Below, piece after piece: positions 45,320 to 53,898 of a stretch of 64,000 nucleotides of DNA. Each line of letters starts with the position of its first letter. Positions within the stretch are counted from its first letter, which is position 1. Source of the DNA: Algibacter amylolyticus (GTDB lineage: Bacteria > Bacteroidota > Bacteroidia > Flavobacteriales > Flavobacteriaceae). Under the pieces are notes generated by a model. The model saw only the letters and a program-made list of their open reading frames with translations. It was not told the origin of the DNA and did no database searches. Position numbers and translations under genes: made by a program. The stretch lies in assembly GCF_014202225.1 (NCBI RefSeq), contig NZ_JACHGE010000007.1, forward strand, positions 87,900 to 151,899, read 5' to 3'.

Positions 45320-46165
45320 ATGAAAAAGTTATTCGATAAACATTGGAAAGCTAGGATCTATAAAATTATTTATCACTCGGATACGCCGGCTGGAAAATTG
45401 TTCGATCTTGTACTTTTAGTTGTTATACTTGCAAGTATCTTATTGGTAATGCTTGAAAGTGTTAATACTATTGATGCCGAATATCATACCTTTCTTAACA
45501 TTGCCGAATGGATAATTACCATACTTTTTACTATCGAATATATTTTAAGAGTAATAACCAACTCGAGTCCTAAAAAATATGTTTTCAGCTTTTATGGTAT
45601 TATCGATTTGCTTTCAACAATACCTAAATATTTATCGTTTTTCTTAGTAGGATCGCACTCCTTAGTAGCTTTAAGAGCATTACGATTAATGCGTATTTTT
45701 AGAATTTTAAAACTAGCCCGTTTTATGGGCGAATCCAATAATTTTTTAAAAGCACTGCGCGCTAGTAGAGTTAAAATTGCGGTTTTTGTATCGTTTGTGG
45801 TTATTATTTGTGTTATTCTTGGTACCGTTATGTACCTTATTGAAGGCGAACAAGATAGTGGTTTTACAAGTATTCCACGAAGTGTATATTGGGCTATTGT
45901 AACGCTTACTACTGTAGGTTATGGCGATATCGCTCCTGTAACTCCAGTAGGACAATTTCTGGCCTCTGTTATTATGATAATAGGTTACGGTATTATAGCT
46001 GTACCCACCGGTATTGTTAGTGCTGAGTTTGCTTCACAGAAAAAGGTAGAAATAAAAGAAGAGGAAGAAATTATAATAGAAACTAAAACCTGTAAAGAAT
46101 GTTTAACAAGCGATGTGCGTAGCGAAGCTAAATATTGCTATGTGTGTGGTGCAGAAATAGTCTAA
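45320..46165 (+). CDS. Voltage-gated-type potassium channel with C-terminal zinc ribbon
   Basis: A 281-residue six-helix ion transporter. Helix S4 carries spaced arginines (ALRALRLMRIFRILKLARF) and the pore loop has the potassium filter TTVGYGD. After the last helix the short cytoplasmic tail has acidic runs and then two CxxC pairs, C258-C261 and C273-C276 (CKEC... CYVC), a rubredoxin-like zinc ribbon. The ribbon could sense metal or redox state or simply fold the tail. A candidate -7 box ends 5 bp before the ATG. The miaA frame begins 17 bp after the stop. Confidence 0.9.
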   Translation: MKKLFDKHWKARIYKIIYHSDTPAGKLFDLVLLVVILASILLVMLESVNTIDAEYHTFLNIAEWIITILFTIEYILRVITNSSPKKYVFSFYGIIDLLSTIPKYLSFFLVGSHSLVALRALRLMRIFRILKLARFMGESNNFLKALRASRVKIAVFVSFVVIICVILGTVMYLIEGEQDSGFTSIPRSVYWAIVTLTTVGYGDIAPVTPVGQFLASVIMIIGYGIIAVPTGIVSAEFASQKKVEIKEEEEIIIETKTCKECLTSDVRSEAKYCYVCGAEIV

Positions 46166-46182
46166 CTTTTATCTTTTAACTT

Positions 46183-47097
46183 CTGAAAACAAACAACAAA
46201 TACCTTATTTCCATAATTGGCCCAACAGCCATAGGAAAAACGGCACTTAGTATTAAGTTGGCGCAGCACTATAACACCGAAATTATTTCGGCAGATTCAC
46301 GTCAGTTTTTCAAGGAGATGCAAATAGGTACTGCCGCACCATCACCCGAGGAACTCGCAGGTGCTAAACATCACTTTATACATCATAAATCGATTAAGGA
46401 CAATTATAATGTTGGTGCCTTCGAAAAGGATGCACTGCAATGTCTCGATGCCTTATTTAAAGCTCATAATGTGGTAGTTATGGTTGGTGGCTCAGGCTTG
46501 TATGTCGATGCCGTTACAAAAGGCTTAGACCATTTTCCAGAAGTAGATCCTAGCATTCGCGAAGCCTTAAATACCCAACTGGAAACCCATGGGCTAGAAT
46601 CGCTTCAAGCCCAACTGCAAGCATTAGATATTACCTCTTATAATAGCATAGCCATAGCTAATCCACATCGTGTAATTCGCGCTTTAGAAATTTGCATAGG
46701 CACAGGTAAACCGTATTCTTCCTTTTTAAACCAAGGGAAAGTAAAACGAAATTTTAAAACCATTACTATTGGTTTAATGGCAGATAGAGCACTTATTTAC
46801 CAACGTATTAACCAACGTGTAGATATTATGATGGCTGAAGGTTTATTGGACGAAGTAACAGCATTACTAGATTACAAGAATCTTAATGCTCTAAACACGG
46901 TTGGATACAAAGAACTATTTAACTATTTAGAGGGTACTTGGGATTTAGAGTTTGCTACCTCCGAAATTAAAAAAAACACGCGTCGTTTTGCCAAACGTCA
47001 GCTTACCTGGTTTAAAAGACAAGACGATACCCTTTGGTTTAATTTCGATACACCAATAGAAACCATTACAAAGCAATTAGACGCCCATATCATTTAA
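46183..47097 (+). CDS. miaA: tRNA dimethylallyltransferase, apparent CTG start
   Basis: Adds the dimethylallyl group to A37 of UNN-reading tRNAs. The first standard start, TTG at 46258, would remove the Walker A motif. The same frame reads upstream through IIGPTAIGKTALSIKLAQ to CTG at 46183, preceded two codons earlier by TAA. Starting there gives 304 residues with P-loop GPTAIGKT at 13-20 and DSRQFF after it, the usual MiaA length. ATG, GTG and TTG are all absent between the stop and the P-loop. Other motifs: VGGSGLYVDAVTKGL, HRVIRALEI, NTVGYKEL and KRQLTWFKRQ. The following GNAT gene is 4 bp away. Confidence 0.9.
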   Translation: MKTNNKYLISIIGPTAIGKTALSIKLAQHYNTEIISADSRQFFKEMQIGTAAPSPEELAGAKHHFIHHKSIKDNYNVGAFEKDALQCLDALFKAHNVVVMVGGSGLYVDAVTKGLDHFPEVDPSIREALNTQLETHGLESLQAQLQALDITSYNSIAIANPHRVIRALEICIGTGKPYSSFLNQGKVKRNFKTITIGLMADRALIYQRINQRVDIMMAEGLLDEVTALLDYKNLNALNTVGYKELFNYLEGTWDLEFATSEIKKNTRRFAKRQLTWFKRQDDTLWFNFDTPIETITKQLDAHII

Positions 47098-47101
47098 TAC
47101 T

Positions 47102-47776
47102 ATGCATAACGAAAATGTTTTAGATAATCCAGTTTGGTTTTCAATAACAGATAAACATACACAACAAGGAATAGATTATGGTTATACTAAAATGTATCAT
47201 CCAGATTTTACACCTTTTGGGGCGTTTATAAAAGGAGCAGATACCGCTGCTGCTATAATGGAACATGCTAAATTAACGCCTTCCTTTTTTATGGTAGGCG
47301 AAAAACCTAAAATGCCTTCATCTTTTAAACCACCTATTCAGTATGTTGGTTTACAAATGATACTTTATAAAAAAATAGACCATCCCATAACCGAAAGCAT
47401 TGTAGAACTTAAACCAAGTCATCATGAAGAAATCATGGATTTGGTAGCCATCGCTTACCCTGATTTTTTTAAACCTAAAACCGATACCTTAGGACGCTAC
47501 TTTGGCATTTTTAAGGATGAAAAATTAGTCGCCATTACAGGCGAACGTATGCAACCAGAGCAGTTTACCGAAATTAGCGGTGTTATAACACACCCAGATT
47601 ATGTTGGGAATGGTTACGCTAAGCAGCTAGTTACCCATACATCCAATAAAATATTTGAAAAGAACAAAACACCTTTTTTACATGTGGACCAAACTAATCT
47701 CGGGCCTATAAATCTGTATAAAAAACTTGGTTTTGTTACGCGAAGAAAATTAGAATTCTGGCAAATAAATAGTTAA
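47102..47776 (+). CDS. GNAT-family N-acetyltransferase (FR47-like)
   Basis: A 224-residue acetyltransferase. The C-terminal 110 residues form the GNAT/FR47 fold with acetyl-CoA-binding segment GVITHPDYVGNGYAKQLVTH and HVDQTNLGPINLYKKLGFVTRRKLEFW. The N-terminal half is less conserved and resembles the paired domain seen in FR47-like proteins. The substrate is unknown. It directly follows miaA and may be co-transcribed. Confidence 0.87.
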   Translation: MHNENVLDNPVWFSITDKHTQQGIDYGYTKMYHPDFTPFGAFIKGADTAAAIMEHAKLTPSFFMVGEKPKMPSSFKPPIQYVGLQMILYKKIDHPITESIVELKPSHHEEIMDLVAIAYPDFFKPKTDTLGRYFGIFKDEKLVAITGERMQPEQFTEISGVITHPDYVGNGYAKQLVTHTSNKIFEKNKTPFLHVDQTNLGPINLYKKLGFVTRRKLEFWQINS

Positions 47777-47800
47777 TATTACCAAAATATAAAAGTAGAT

Positions 47801-49360
47801 TTACTGCATAGTAATATCGCTATATTTAGCGTTAATTAAAATTCTTTTTCCAATAGAAGGATTTCCTGTAGAAAAATTAGAGGTATTACTTTTTACAGCC
47901 TGATCTGGCTGTACCAAACGAGAATGCGTGCCTTTATACTGCAAACTATAGTCTGTTTTAGGCAATCCAATAACGGCATTACTATTTTGTAAAATAATAT
48001 TTAAGTTATTAAAACTATCTTCAATATTATAAATATCTACATCGCCAATATTACTATCTATTATAGCACTTCCTGTTAAAGATTCTATATCTACCTCCGA
48101 AGATGTTAGGTTTAAAACCAAATGAGCAACATGCTCAATATCTGCACTTTTAACATAATTTAAATTCAACTCACCTAAATTCCAGTGCGTAATCTGTATT
48201 GGCGAATATGAAGCATTAATGGAAGTAGAACTTCCATTAATACTTAAAGCTTTAAACTTTGTATATGCTAAATCTGCTTTTAAATTATCAATATTATTAG
48301 CAAATTCTATTTCGCCATACTTAACATTTACTCGTAATTTAGCATCCTTAGGTATTTTAATTTTAATCGTTTTTTTAACTTTAATAGACGATTTATTATC
48401 CAAAAGCTTTTCTATTTCTAGCTCTCTTTCTTTAATTAAAACAGCACGTTCCTTAAGGTGCGCTTTACGGTCTTTAGCATATTCCTTAGCCATTTCGCGA
48501 TGCATCATAGCGCGTTCCTTTTGTGCCGCCATACGTTCGGCATTGGCAGCAATATGTTCTGCTTGGGTTTCCACTCTACTGGCTTGAGCTTCCATGCGCT
48601 CTGCAAAACGCTCGCCCCATTCTTCCATACGATCGGCATATTTTTCGCCCCATTCTTCTCCAAACTTCTCGCCCCAAGCTTCCATTTTTTCAGCAAAATC
48701 ATCACCATACTTGTCACTCCACTCTTTTCCGAATTTTTCTCCCCAAGCTTCCATTTTTTTAGCGTAGTCTTTACCGTATTTAGACTCAAATTTACGCGAC
48801 CATTTCTCTAAATAATCCTCACCCTGCTCTTTATAGGCTTCATAATCAAAAGCAATAGCATTAACGCCTTCTGGTAATTCGGGTAATTCGGGCATTTCAA
48901 ACATTTGTGGTATTTCCGGAACACTAATATGCATGACTGGCATATCTGCAAGTTCAAATTTCAATTCATTTAAAATTGCTCCAACACCATAATCGTCATC
49001 GCAATTATCGCAATCGTAAGCCTCATGATGTGCCCACATAGCATTTGGAACTTGATCACTACCAGCATTAATTGTCACTTTATTTGTAGTAGCATCAATA
49101 TCTATATGCCATTGCTTTAAAGCATCGTCTAATTGGTCTTTGCTTAATTTTTCGCCTTCAACATAAGCCTCTATCTCTACAGTGTTTTTGTTCCATGTAT
49201 CAAACACTATACTGCAGTAACTTGTGTTTAAATCTACCACAACATCCTTATCTACTTTTATAGATTGCGATACTTTGGTTAATTTTTGTTGTGCTGCCAA
49301 ACTTCCCGAAATAAGAAAGCAGAGCACCGCAAATTTGAATTTTATATAAAAACTGTTCAT
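47801..49360 (-). CDS. Exported DUF4097-like adhesin protein with 23-residue W/F-rich repeats
   Basis: A 519-residue exported protein, signal peptide 1-23 (ISGSLAAQ). Residues 30-110 and 325-519 are beta-rich and resemble DUF4097 putative adhesins (VDLNTSYCSIVFDTWNKNTVEIEAYVEG; VKYGEIEF, DSNIGDVDIYNIEDSF). Between them is a long charged helical region. Two exact-length 23-residue units lie at 194-216 and 217-239 (core KMEAWGEKFGxEW), with a shorter third from 240. The coil then continues as E/R/K/A-rich helix to about 320. It is the last gene of an ECF sigma operon, so it is probably an effector or output of that sigma system. Function is not recognised. Confidence 0.75.
   Translation of the reverse strand: MNSFYIKFKFAVLCFLISGSLAAQQKLTKVSQSIKVDKDVVVDLNTSYCSIVFDTWNKNTVEIEAYVEGEKLSKDQLDDALKQWHIDIDATTNKVTINAGSDQVPNAMWAHHEAYDCDNCDDDYGVGAILNELKFELADMPVMHISVPEIPQMFEMPELPELPEGVNAIAFDYEAYKEQGEDYLEKWSRKFESKYGKDYAKKMEAWGEKFGKEWSDKYGDDFAEKMEAWGEKFGEEWGEKYADRMEEWGERFAERMEAQASRVETQAEHIAANAERMAAQKERAMMHREMAKEYAKDRKAHLKERAVLIKERELEIEKLLDNKSSIKVKKTIKIKIPKDAKLRVNVKYGEIEFANNIDNLKADLAYTKFKALSINGSSTSINASYSPIQITHWNLGELNLNYVKSADIEHVAHLVLNLTSSEVDIESLTGSAIIDSNIGDVDIYNIEDSFNNLNIILQNSNAVIGLPKTDYSLQYKGTHSRLVQPDQAVKSNTSNFSTGNPSIGKRILINAKYSDITMQ
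48644..48781 (-). repeat. Two 69-bp tandem units inside the DUF4097-like gene
   Basis: Units at 48713-48781 and 48644-48712 encode the 23-residue repeats; the DNA is similar (for example CCAAGCTTCCATTTTTT in both) with drift at third positions. A partial third unit follows. Confidence 0.65.
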
Positions 49361-49372
49361 TTTTTGATTTTT

Positions 49373-49951
49373 TTAGATTGATTGAGATACTTCTTCGACT
49401 AAACCATCAGAAGTATTAAATGTTTTTAATTGTGCTCTTAATCGATACAATAAATTTAAACGCAGTTTTAAATTATCAATTAAGGCATTAACTGTTAACT
49501 CACTTGGTCCAGACTCGGTGAGCTCTAAAGATAGTTTTTGGTAAGCTTTATCAAGTTCATTTAACTGGTTTAAATACCCATCAAACAACTCCTTAGTTTC
49601 TGGAGTATAGGTCATTTTTGCCAACTCTAAATTTATGCTGGCTAAATAATAATCCTCCACTATTTTTAAACCTGGCGAGATATCACCCAACGATTTTGTT
49701 TCAATAGTTTTAGTACTAACTACCGCTGGTGTGCTACCTTTTATGGGCGATTCAATTAACTTATAAGCTCCAAAACTCACCCCTAAAAGCACCACAATAC
49801 TGGCAGCAATTTTAAGCCAACCAAAGGTAGCAGCTTGCTTTTCGGGCATTGCAACATCCAATTTTTCAAGAAAACGATTTTGATGGTTTTTAGGCATCTC
49901 CTCATGTTTTATCTGGTCGTTTTTAAACAACTCTCTAATGTCTTGTGCCAT
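49373..49951 (-). CDS. Single-pass membrane protein, probable anti-sigma partner
   Basis: A 192-residue protein with a soluble N-terminus (MAQDIRELFKNDQIKHEEMPKNHQNRFLEKLD), one helix at about 45-66 (WLKIAASIVVLLGVSFGAYKLI) and a helical extracytoplasmic part. The N-terminal stretch is shaped like the sigma-binding segment of small anti-sigma factors, but no zinc HxxxCxxC motif is present. Its ATG overlaps the end of the ECF sigma gene by 17 bp, and it lies 12 bp before the DUF4097-like gene, so all three are one operon. The anti-sigma role is inferred from position and topology. Confidence 0.75.
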   Translation of the reverse strand: MAQDIRELFKNDQIKHEEMPKNHQNRFLEKLDVAMPEKQAATFGWLKIAASIVVLLGVSFGAYKLIESPIKGSTPAVVSTKTIETKSLGDISPGLKIVEDYYLASINLELAKMTYTPETKELFDGYLNQLNELDKAYQKLSLELTESGPSELTVNALIDNLKLRLNLLYRLRAQLKTFNTSDGLVEEVSQSI

Positions 49952-50486
49952 CTTTTTTAAGTGTTAACAGTTTTTGTAATTTTACTTTTCCTCTAGATAG
50001 TTGTGTTCTCGATGCCACTTCAGAAATATCTAGAATCTCCGAAATTTCTTGATGGTCGTAACCTTCAATCAAATATAGCATAACAACATATTTATACGTT
50101 TCTGGCAAAGCGTTAATAGCCAATTTAACATCGCTTAATGTTACCGTATCTTCTACCAACCATTTGTCGTCTTTAGGCGTATCAATAACCTTTAGGTGCA
50201 CCTCGTTTAACTCAACAAGCGTGTGCTTTTTAGCCTTTAAAAAATCAATACTCTTATTCACCACAATACGTTTTAACCACGCACCAAAAGTAACCTCAGC
50301 TTGGTATTGATGCAGCTTGGTAAACGCCTTAATAAACGCCTCTTGTACCACATCTTCAGCATCGGCAGCATCCTTTAAAAACCGTTTTGCAACAATATAC
50401 ATACCATCGCAGTACTGGTTGTATAACTGCAATTGCGCCTTCCGGTTATTCTGTTTACATTGCTCAATAATGTCAACTTGAAACAT
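49935..50486 (-). CDS. ECF-type RNA polymerase sigma factor
   Basis: A sigma-70 factor of 183 residues (193 if translation begins at the in-frame ATG at 50516). I chose ATG 50486 because homologues start close to DIIEQCKQNNRKAQLQLYNQY. Region 2 has CDGMYIVAKRFLKDAADAEDVVQEAFIKAF, and region 4 has YVVMLYLIEGYDHQEISEILDISEVASRTQLSRGKVKL. It differs clearly from the two ECF factors at 29.6-32.1 kb. Downstream genes overlap or follow closely: membrane protein and DUF4097-like protein. It probably controls an envelope response. Confidence 0.92.
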   Translation of the reverse strand: MFQVDIIEQCKQNNRKAQLQLYNQYCDGMYIVAKRFLKDAADAEDVVQEAFIKAFTKLHQYQAEVTFGAWLKRIVVNKSIDFLKAKKHTLVELNEVHLKVIDTPKDDKWLVEDTVTLSDVKLAINALPETYKYVVMLYLIEGYDHQEISEILDISEVASRTQLSRGKVKLQKLLTLKKDGTRH

Positions 50487-50610
50487 GCTTGCTTTACTTT
50501 TGGTTGTTATCCACATTATGCATCCTGCAGATAGGTTAGTTCGTTTAAAAGACGATTAAAAACTAAGAGTGTTGCAAAAAACTTTAATTTTTTTCAAAAA
50601 AACAATTTTG

Positions 50611-50696
50611 GCACTACCACAAGGGTCGGGCTTTCCGCTACAAGTCCTCGCTCCTCCTACGTCGGGCTGTGGGCTATCCGCTACAATCCCTAGCGC
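50611..50696. repeat. Dispersed repeat, copy 3
   Basis: Matches copy 2 (26632-26718) almost throughout in the same orientation: GCACTACCACAAGGGTCGGG to CTACAATCCCTAGCGC. Differences are scattered single bases. The remainder of the 367-bp gap before the DUF2911 gene contains a CAGGTGGCAGTT fragment (from about 50710) and no gene. Confidence 0.7.
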
Positions 50697-50883
50697 GGGT
50701 AAGTTTGCAGGTGGCAGTTACAAAACATAGGTACAAGCTCGGTTTGCATGCTACTTTAAACATCTGTTACCAACCATTTGTCTTGTGTTATTTCTCCCTC
50801 ACAACAAATCTAAATAATTTAACGTTTCTACTTTATCAGTTATTCCAATTAAATTATCTTTATACCTTAATAAATATCTCTAA

Positions 50884-51438
50884 ATGAACACCTTTTTAAA
50901 GCGCACCTTAATCCTATTATCAATAATAGCTTTAGGTTTATTTTTATATTCAACTTTTGTCGAAAACATTTTTGCAAAACGATTAAGCCCAAAAGATACT
51001 GTAGAATTTAAATTAAACGACTTAAAACTCGAAGTATTTTATAACCGTCCATACCGTAAAGGTCGCGAAATATTTGGCGCTTTAGTACCATTTAACCAAG
51101 TTTGGCGTACAGGAGCAAACGAAGCTACAACCTTCGAAACCAACAAAACGCTACAAGTAAACGGCATGCCATTAGCAGCAGGAAAATATACCCTTTGGAC
51201 TGTTCCAAAGGATTCCACCTGGAATGTTATTTTCAATTCTAAACAATACTCTTGGGGTGTAAATGCCGAAATGCAACCTATGTGGGACCCCAATTACGAT
51301 GCTTTAAACATTGAAGTACCTGTACAAAAATTACCAAACCATGTCGAGCAATTTACTATTGCTTTCGATAATTCTACCGATAACCTGTACCTAACCATGG
51401 CATGGGACGATGTAAAAATTGCAGTGCCACTTAAATAA
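50884..51438 (+). CDS. DUF2911 protein, membrane-anchored or exported
   Basis: A 184-residue protein with one N-terminal helix (about 7-24), likely an uncleaved anchor. The rest is the DUF2911 domain: VFYNRPYRKGREIFGALVPFNQVWRTGANEATTF, NGMPLAAGKYTLWTVP and NLYLTMAWDDVKIAVPLK. The family is common in Bacteroidota and has no known function. It is a single gene. A CAGT-type repeat fragment follows its stop. Confidence 0.85.
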   Translation: MNTFLKRTLILLSIIALGLFLYSTFVENIFAKRLSPKDTVEFKLNDLKLEVFYNRPYRKGREIFGALVPFNQVWRTGANEATTFETNKTLQVNGMPLAAGKYTLWTVPKDSTWNVIFNSKQYSWGVNAEMQPMWDPNYDALNIEVPVQKLPNHVEQFTIAFDNSTDNLYLTMAWDDVKIAVPLK

Positions 51439-51440
51439 GT

Positions 51441-51467
51441 TTTCAGTCGCAGTTACATGTGGCAGTC
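51441..51467. repeat. CAGT-type repeat fragment after the DUF2911 gene
   Basis: TTTCAGTCGCAGTTACATGTGGCAGTC-like sequence (first TTTCAGTCGCAG, last GGCAGTC) starts 3 bp after the stop codon. It is a diverged form of the tandem units after the helicase gene at 26557-26582. Confidence 0.35.
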
Positions 51468-51521
51468 AATAAAAATAAAATGGTTAATTTAGACAAACGT
51501 TCGTGTATATCCAGATAAACT

Positions 51522-51528
51522 GGGAGGG
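51522..51528 (+). promoter_or_regulatory. Purine-rich GGGAGGG before meaB
   Basis: A Shine-Dalgarno-like run ends 2 bp before the ATG. Strong Shine-Dalgarno sequences are rare in this phylum and the spacing is shorter than usual, so its role is uncertain. Confidence 0.25.
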
Positions 51529-51530
51529 CT

Positions 51531-52607
51531 ATGGCTAAAAAAAACAAATCTGCTTTACAAGAAAAAGAAGGTGTTTCCATTTCCGAAACCACTAACAAAG
51601 CATCTATTGCATCATTTAAACAAAAACGCAAAACCAAATTAGACAGTAACAGCTTAGTAACATCTATATTAAACCAAGACATTACAGCCTTAAGTAGAGC
51701 CATTACACTCGTAGAAAGTAAAAATTCAACGCATAAAGCCCAGGCCAACACCATATTAAAAGCCTGTTTGCCTCATGCCAATAAATCCGTTAGAATTGGC
51801 ATTACTGGCGTACCCGGTGTTGGAAAGAGCACGTTTATTGAAGCTTTTGGAAAACACCTAACCGCACAAGGAAAACGCGTTGCAGTGTTAGCTATAGACC
51901 CAAGTAGCAGTATTACCAAAGGCAGTATTTTAGGCGACAAAACCCGAATGGAAGCTCTGGTTAAAGACGATAACGCTTTTATTCGTCCGTCGGCTTCGGG
52001 CGACTCGCTTGGTGGTGTAGCCCGAAAAACTAGAGAAACTATTATTTTGTGTGAAGCCGCAGGTTTCGATGTTATAATAATAGAAACTGTTGGTGTTGGA
52101 CAAAGTGAAACCACCGTACATAGCATGGTCGATTTCTTTCTACTTCTAAAACTATCAGGCGCAGGCGATGAATTGCAAGGTATAAAACGAGGCATTATTG
52201 AAATGGCCGATACTATTGCCATTAACAAAGCAGATGGCGACAACATAAAACAAGCCAAATTAGCGCAGGTAGAATTTAAAAGAGCACTTCACCTTTACCC
52301 AGAAAAAGCATCGCAATGGCAACCTAAAGTTACTTTGTGTAGCGCACTAGAAAACCAAGGTATTGAAGACATTTGGAATATTATTCTAGATTATGTAAGA
52401 ACAACCACTAAAAGCAAATACTTCCAACATAACAGGTTAGAACAGAATACGTTTTGGCTCATTCAAACCGTAGAAAATCAATTAAAATCGAACTTCTTCA
52501 GCACACCTAAAATCAAAAAAGCATTAAAGGAACAAATACAGCTTTTAGAAAACAACAAAACCACGCCTTTTGCTGCTGCCGATTATCTATTAGGTATTAA
52601 AGATTAA
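51531..52607 (+). CDS. meaB: Methylmalonyl-CoA mutase-associated GTPase MeaB
   Basis: A G3E-family GTPase chaperone that loads and protects the B12 cofactor of methylmalonyl-CoA mutase. The 358-residue protein has Walker A GVPGVGKS (93-100), [60 protein letters not shown] and the guanine motif NKAD. The first 40 residues are polar and less conserved. The mutase genes are not adjacent in this window. It converges on the PAP2 gene with a 2-bp gap. Confidence 0.95.
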   Translation: MAKKNKSALQEKEGVSISETTNKASIASFKQKRKTKLDSNSLVTSILNQDITALSRAITLVESKNSTHKAQANTILKACLPHANKSVRIGITGVPGVGKSTFIEAFGKHLTAQGKRVAVLAIDPSSSITKGSILGDKTRMEALVKDDNAFIRPSASGDSLGGVARKTRETIILCEAAGFDVIIIETVGVGQSETTVHSMVDFFLLLKLSGAGDELQGIKRGIIEMADTIAINKADGDNIKQAKLAQVEFKRALHLYPEKASQWQPKVTLCSALENQGIEDIWNIILDYVRTTTKSKYFQHNRLEQNTFWLIQTVENQLKSNFFSTPKIKKALKEQIQLLENNKTTPFAAADYLLGIKD

Positions 52608-52609
52608 TC

Positions 52610-53173
52610 TTATACAAATCGCTTTACGGCATAAGTTCCCAATTTGTAAAACATAAATCCGGATATGGCTCCAAAAGTCATTCCGCAAAAAATATCTAAA
52701 GGGTAATGCACACCAACATAAATCCTACTGTAAGCTACAATAGCACTCCATAATAACATTATAAAGATTAAATTTTTATAGTATGGTCTAAGCATTAAAC
52801 CTGTAAATACAGCAGCTGCCATAGTATTTGATGAATGCCCAGAGAAAAAACCATATTTACCACAGCGCACTGCTATAAAACGAATTTTATCAGCTATATC
52901 TTCTGCGCCACAAGGTCGTGGTCGCATAAACGTACGCTTAAAAACATTAGTTATTTGATCTGTAAAGGTTACCATTAAAGCGATAACTACTATAAAAACC
53001 AATAACGATTTTAGTCCAAACTGCCTATAAAGTAAAAACAGTAAAATCGCATATAAAGGCGCAAAGGTATACTTATGCGTTATAGCTAACCATAAACCAT
53101 CCCAGGTTGCAGAACCCAACCCATTTAAATATACAAATAATGCGGTATCATATTGTAAAAGCTGTTCAATCAT
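52610..53173 (-). CDS. PAP2-family lipid phosphatase
   Basis: A 187-residue membrane phosphatase with about five helices. The three catalytic motifs are present: KRTFMRPRP (motif 1), SGHSSN (motif 2) and RIYVGVHYPLD (motif 3). Likely substrates are undecaprenyl diphosphate or phosphatidic or phosphatidylglycerol phosphates; sequence does not decide. A small acidic protein gene lies 21 bp upstream on the same strand. Confidence 0.92.
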   Translation of the reverse strand: MIEQLLQYDTALFVYLNGLGSATWDGLWLAITHKYTFAPLYAILLFLLYRQFGLKSLLVFIVVIALMVTFTDQITNVFKRTFMRPRPCGAEDIADKIRFIAVRCGKYGFFSGHSSNTMAAAVFTGLMLRPYYKNLIFIMLLWSAIVAYSRIYVGVHYPLDIFCGMTFGAISGFMFYKLGTYAVKRFV

Positions 53174-53194
53174 TTAAATACAGGTATTTCATTC

Positions 53195-53422
53195 TTATTC
53201 ATCGTACTTAGCCACTTCGCTATCATAAAAATCTGTAGCTTCTTTTATAGCGTTTTCAGTTTCAACTTCTAATTCCTCTTGGTCTTCTGCATCAAAATCT
53301 TCAAACCACTCTACTTCATCATTTTCAAGATTAATAATAAACCTAGGGAATTCGGTATGAATCACATAGATTGCATTTGGGAATTCGGTGTTATCACCTA
53401 ATATAAATTTTGGAAGACTCAT
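53195..53422 (-). CDS. Small acidic conserved protein, unknown function
   Basis: A 75-residue soluble protein: a beta-like N-terminal half (LPKFILGDNTEFPNAIYVIH, PRFIINLENDEVEWFEDF) and a very acidic C-terminal helix (DAEDQEELEVETENAIKEATDFYDSEV). It has no cysteine, no signal peptide and no family I can name. The neat fit between a proper ATG and the following PAP2 gene (21 bp) supports it as a real gene. Confidence 0.7.
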   Translation of the reverse strand: MSLPKFILGDNTEFPNAIYVIHTEFPRFIINLENDEVEWFEDFDAEDQEELEVETENAIKEATDFYDSEVAKYDE

Positions 53423-53506
53423 TTTTTTTTATAGTTTAAAGTGTCTAAAGTTATAAATACTTAAAATTTTTCTTACTCGAATGAAATAATACTCAAATTT
53501 AATAAA

Positions 53507-53860
53507 CTAAAGCTTGTTAGCAATGGATGTAAAAATAGCTAAAAGTTCTTTGGCTTCAATTCTCAATTTAGAAATATTTACCGTTTTCAACATTTGCATT
53601 TCCTCAATAATCTCAAGCCAGTAATCTGTTTCACTTGCTTCAGCTAAACTGATTTTTATTTTATTTTTAAAATCTTTTGGACTTCTAGATCTATTCGCTT
53701 CTCTATAGTTAGCGCCTATGCTTGTCCCGGATTTTGATATTTGATTTCGTAATACTAATGATTCTGGTGTATTGGGAAGACTCCCTGAAAGTTTAAGAAT
53801 TTCAATGGCAAATACAATTGTTCTTTTCTCTAAAACTTGAGCAAACTCTTTATTAGTCAT
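53507..53860 (-). CDS. Four-helix-bundle protein (23S rRNA IVP family)
   Basis: A 117-residue all-helical protein of the TIGR02436 / S23 intervening-sequence-protein type. Diagnostic blocks are RTIVFAIEILKLSGSLP, ISKSGTSIGANYREANRSRSPKDF and LAEASETDYWLEIIEEM. In other bacteria such proteins are encoded in 23S rRNA inserts, but many, like this one, are free-standing, of unknown role. No rRNA is nearby. It lies 38 bp downstream of the MATE gene. Confidence 0.88.
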   Translation of the reverse strand: MTNKEFAQVLEKRTIVFAIEILKLSGSLPNTPESLVLRNQISKSGTSIGANYREANRSRSPKDFKNKIKISLAEASETDYWLEIIEEMQMLKTVNISKLRIEAKELLAIFTSIANKL

Positions 53861-53898
53861 AATTGTTTTTTAACTTTAAATACTCTAGACACTTTAGC

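Noticed and set aside
48219-48811. Several overlapping frames on both strands opposite the repeat region of the DUF4097-like gene
   Set aside because: Shadows caused by the biased, repetitive codons of the real gene; no family features.
53507-53860. Marker of a 23S rRNA intervening sequence
   Set aside because: The family name suggests it, but no rRNA sequence is in the window; free-standing copies are common.
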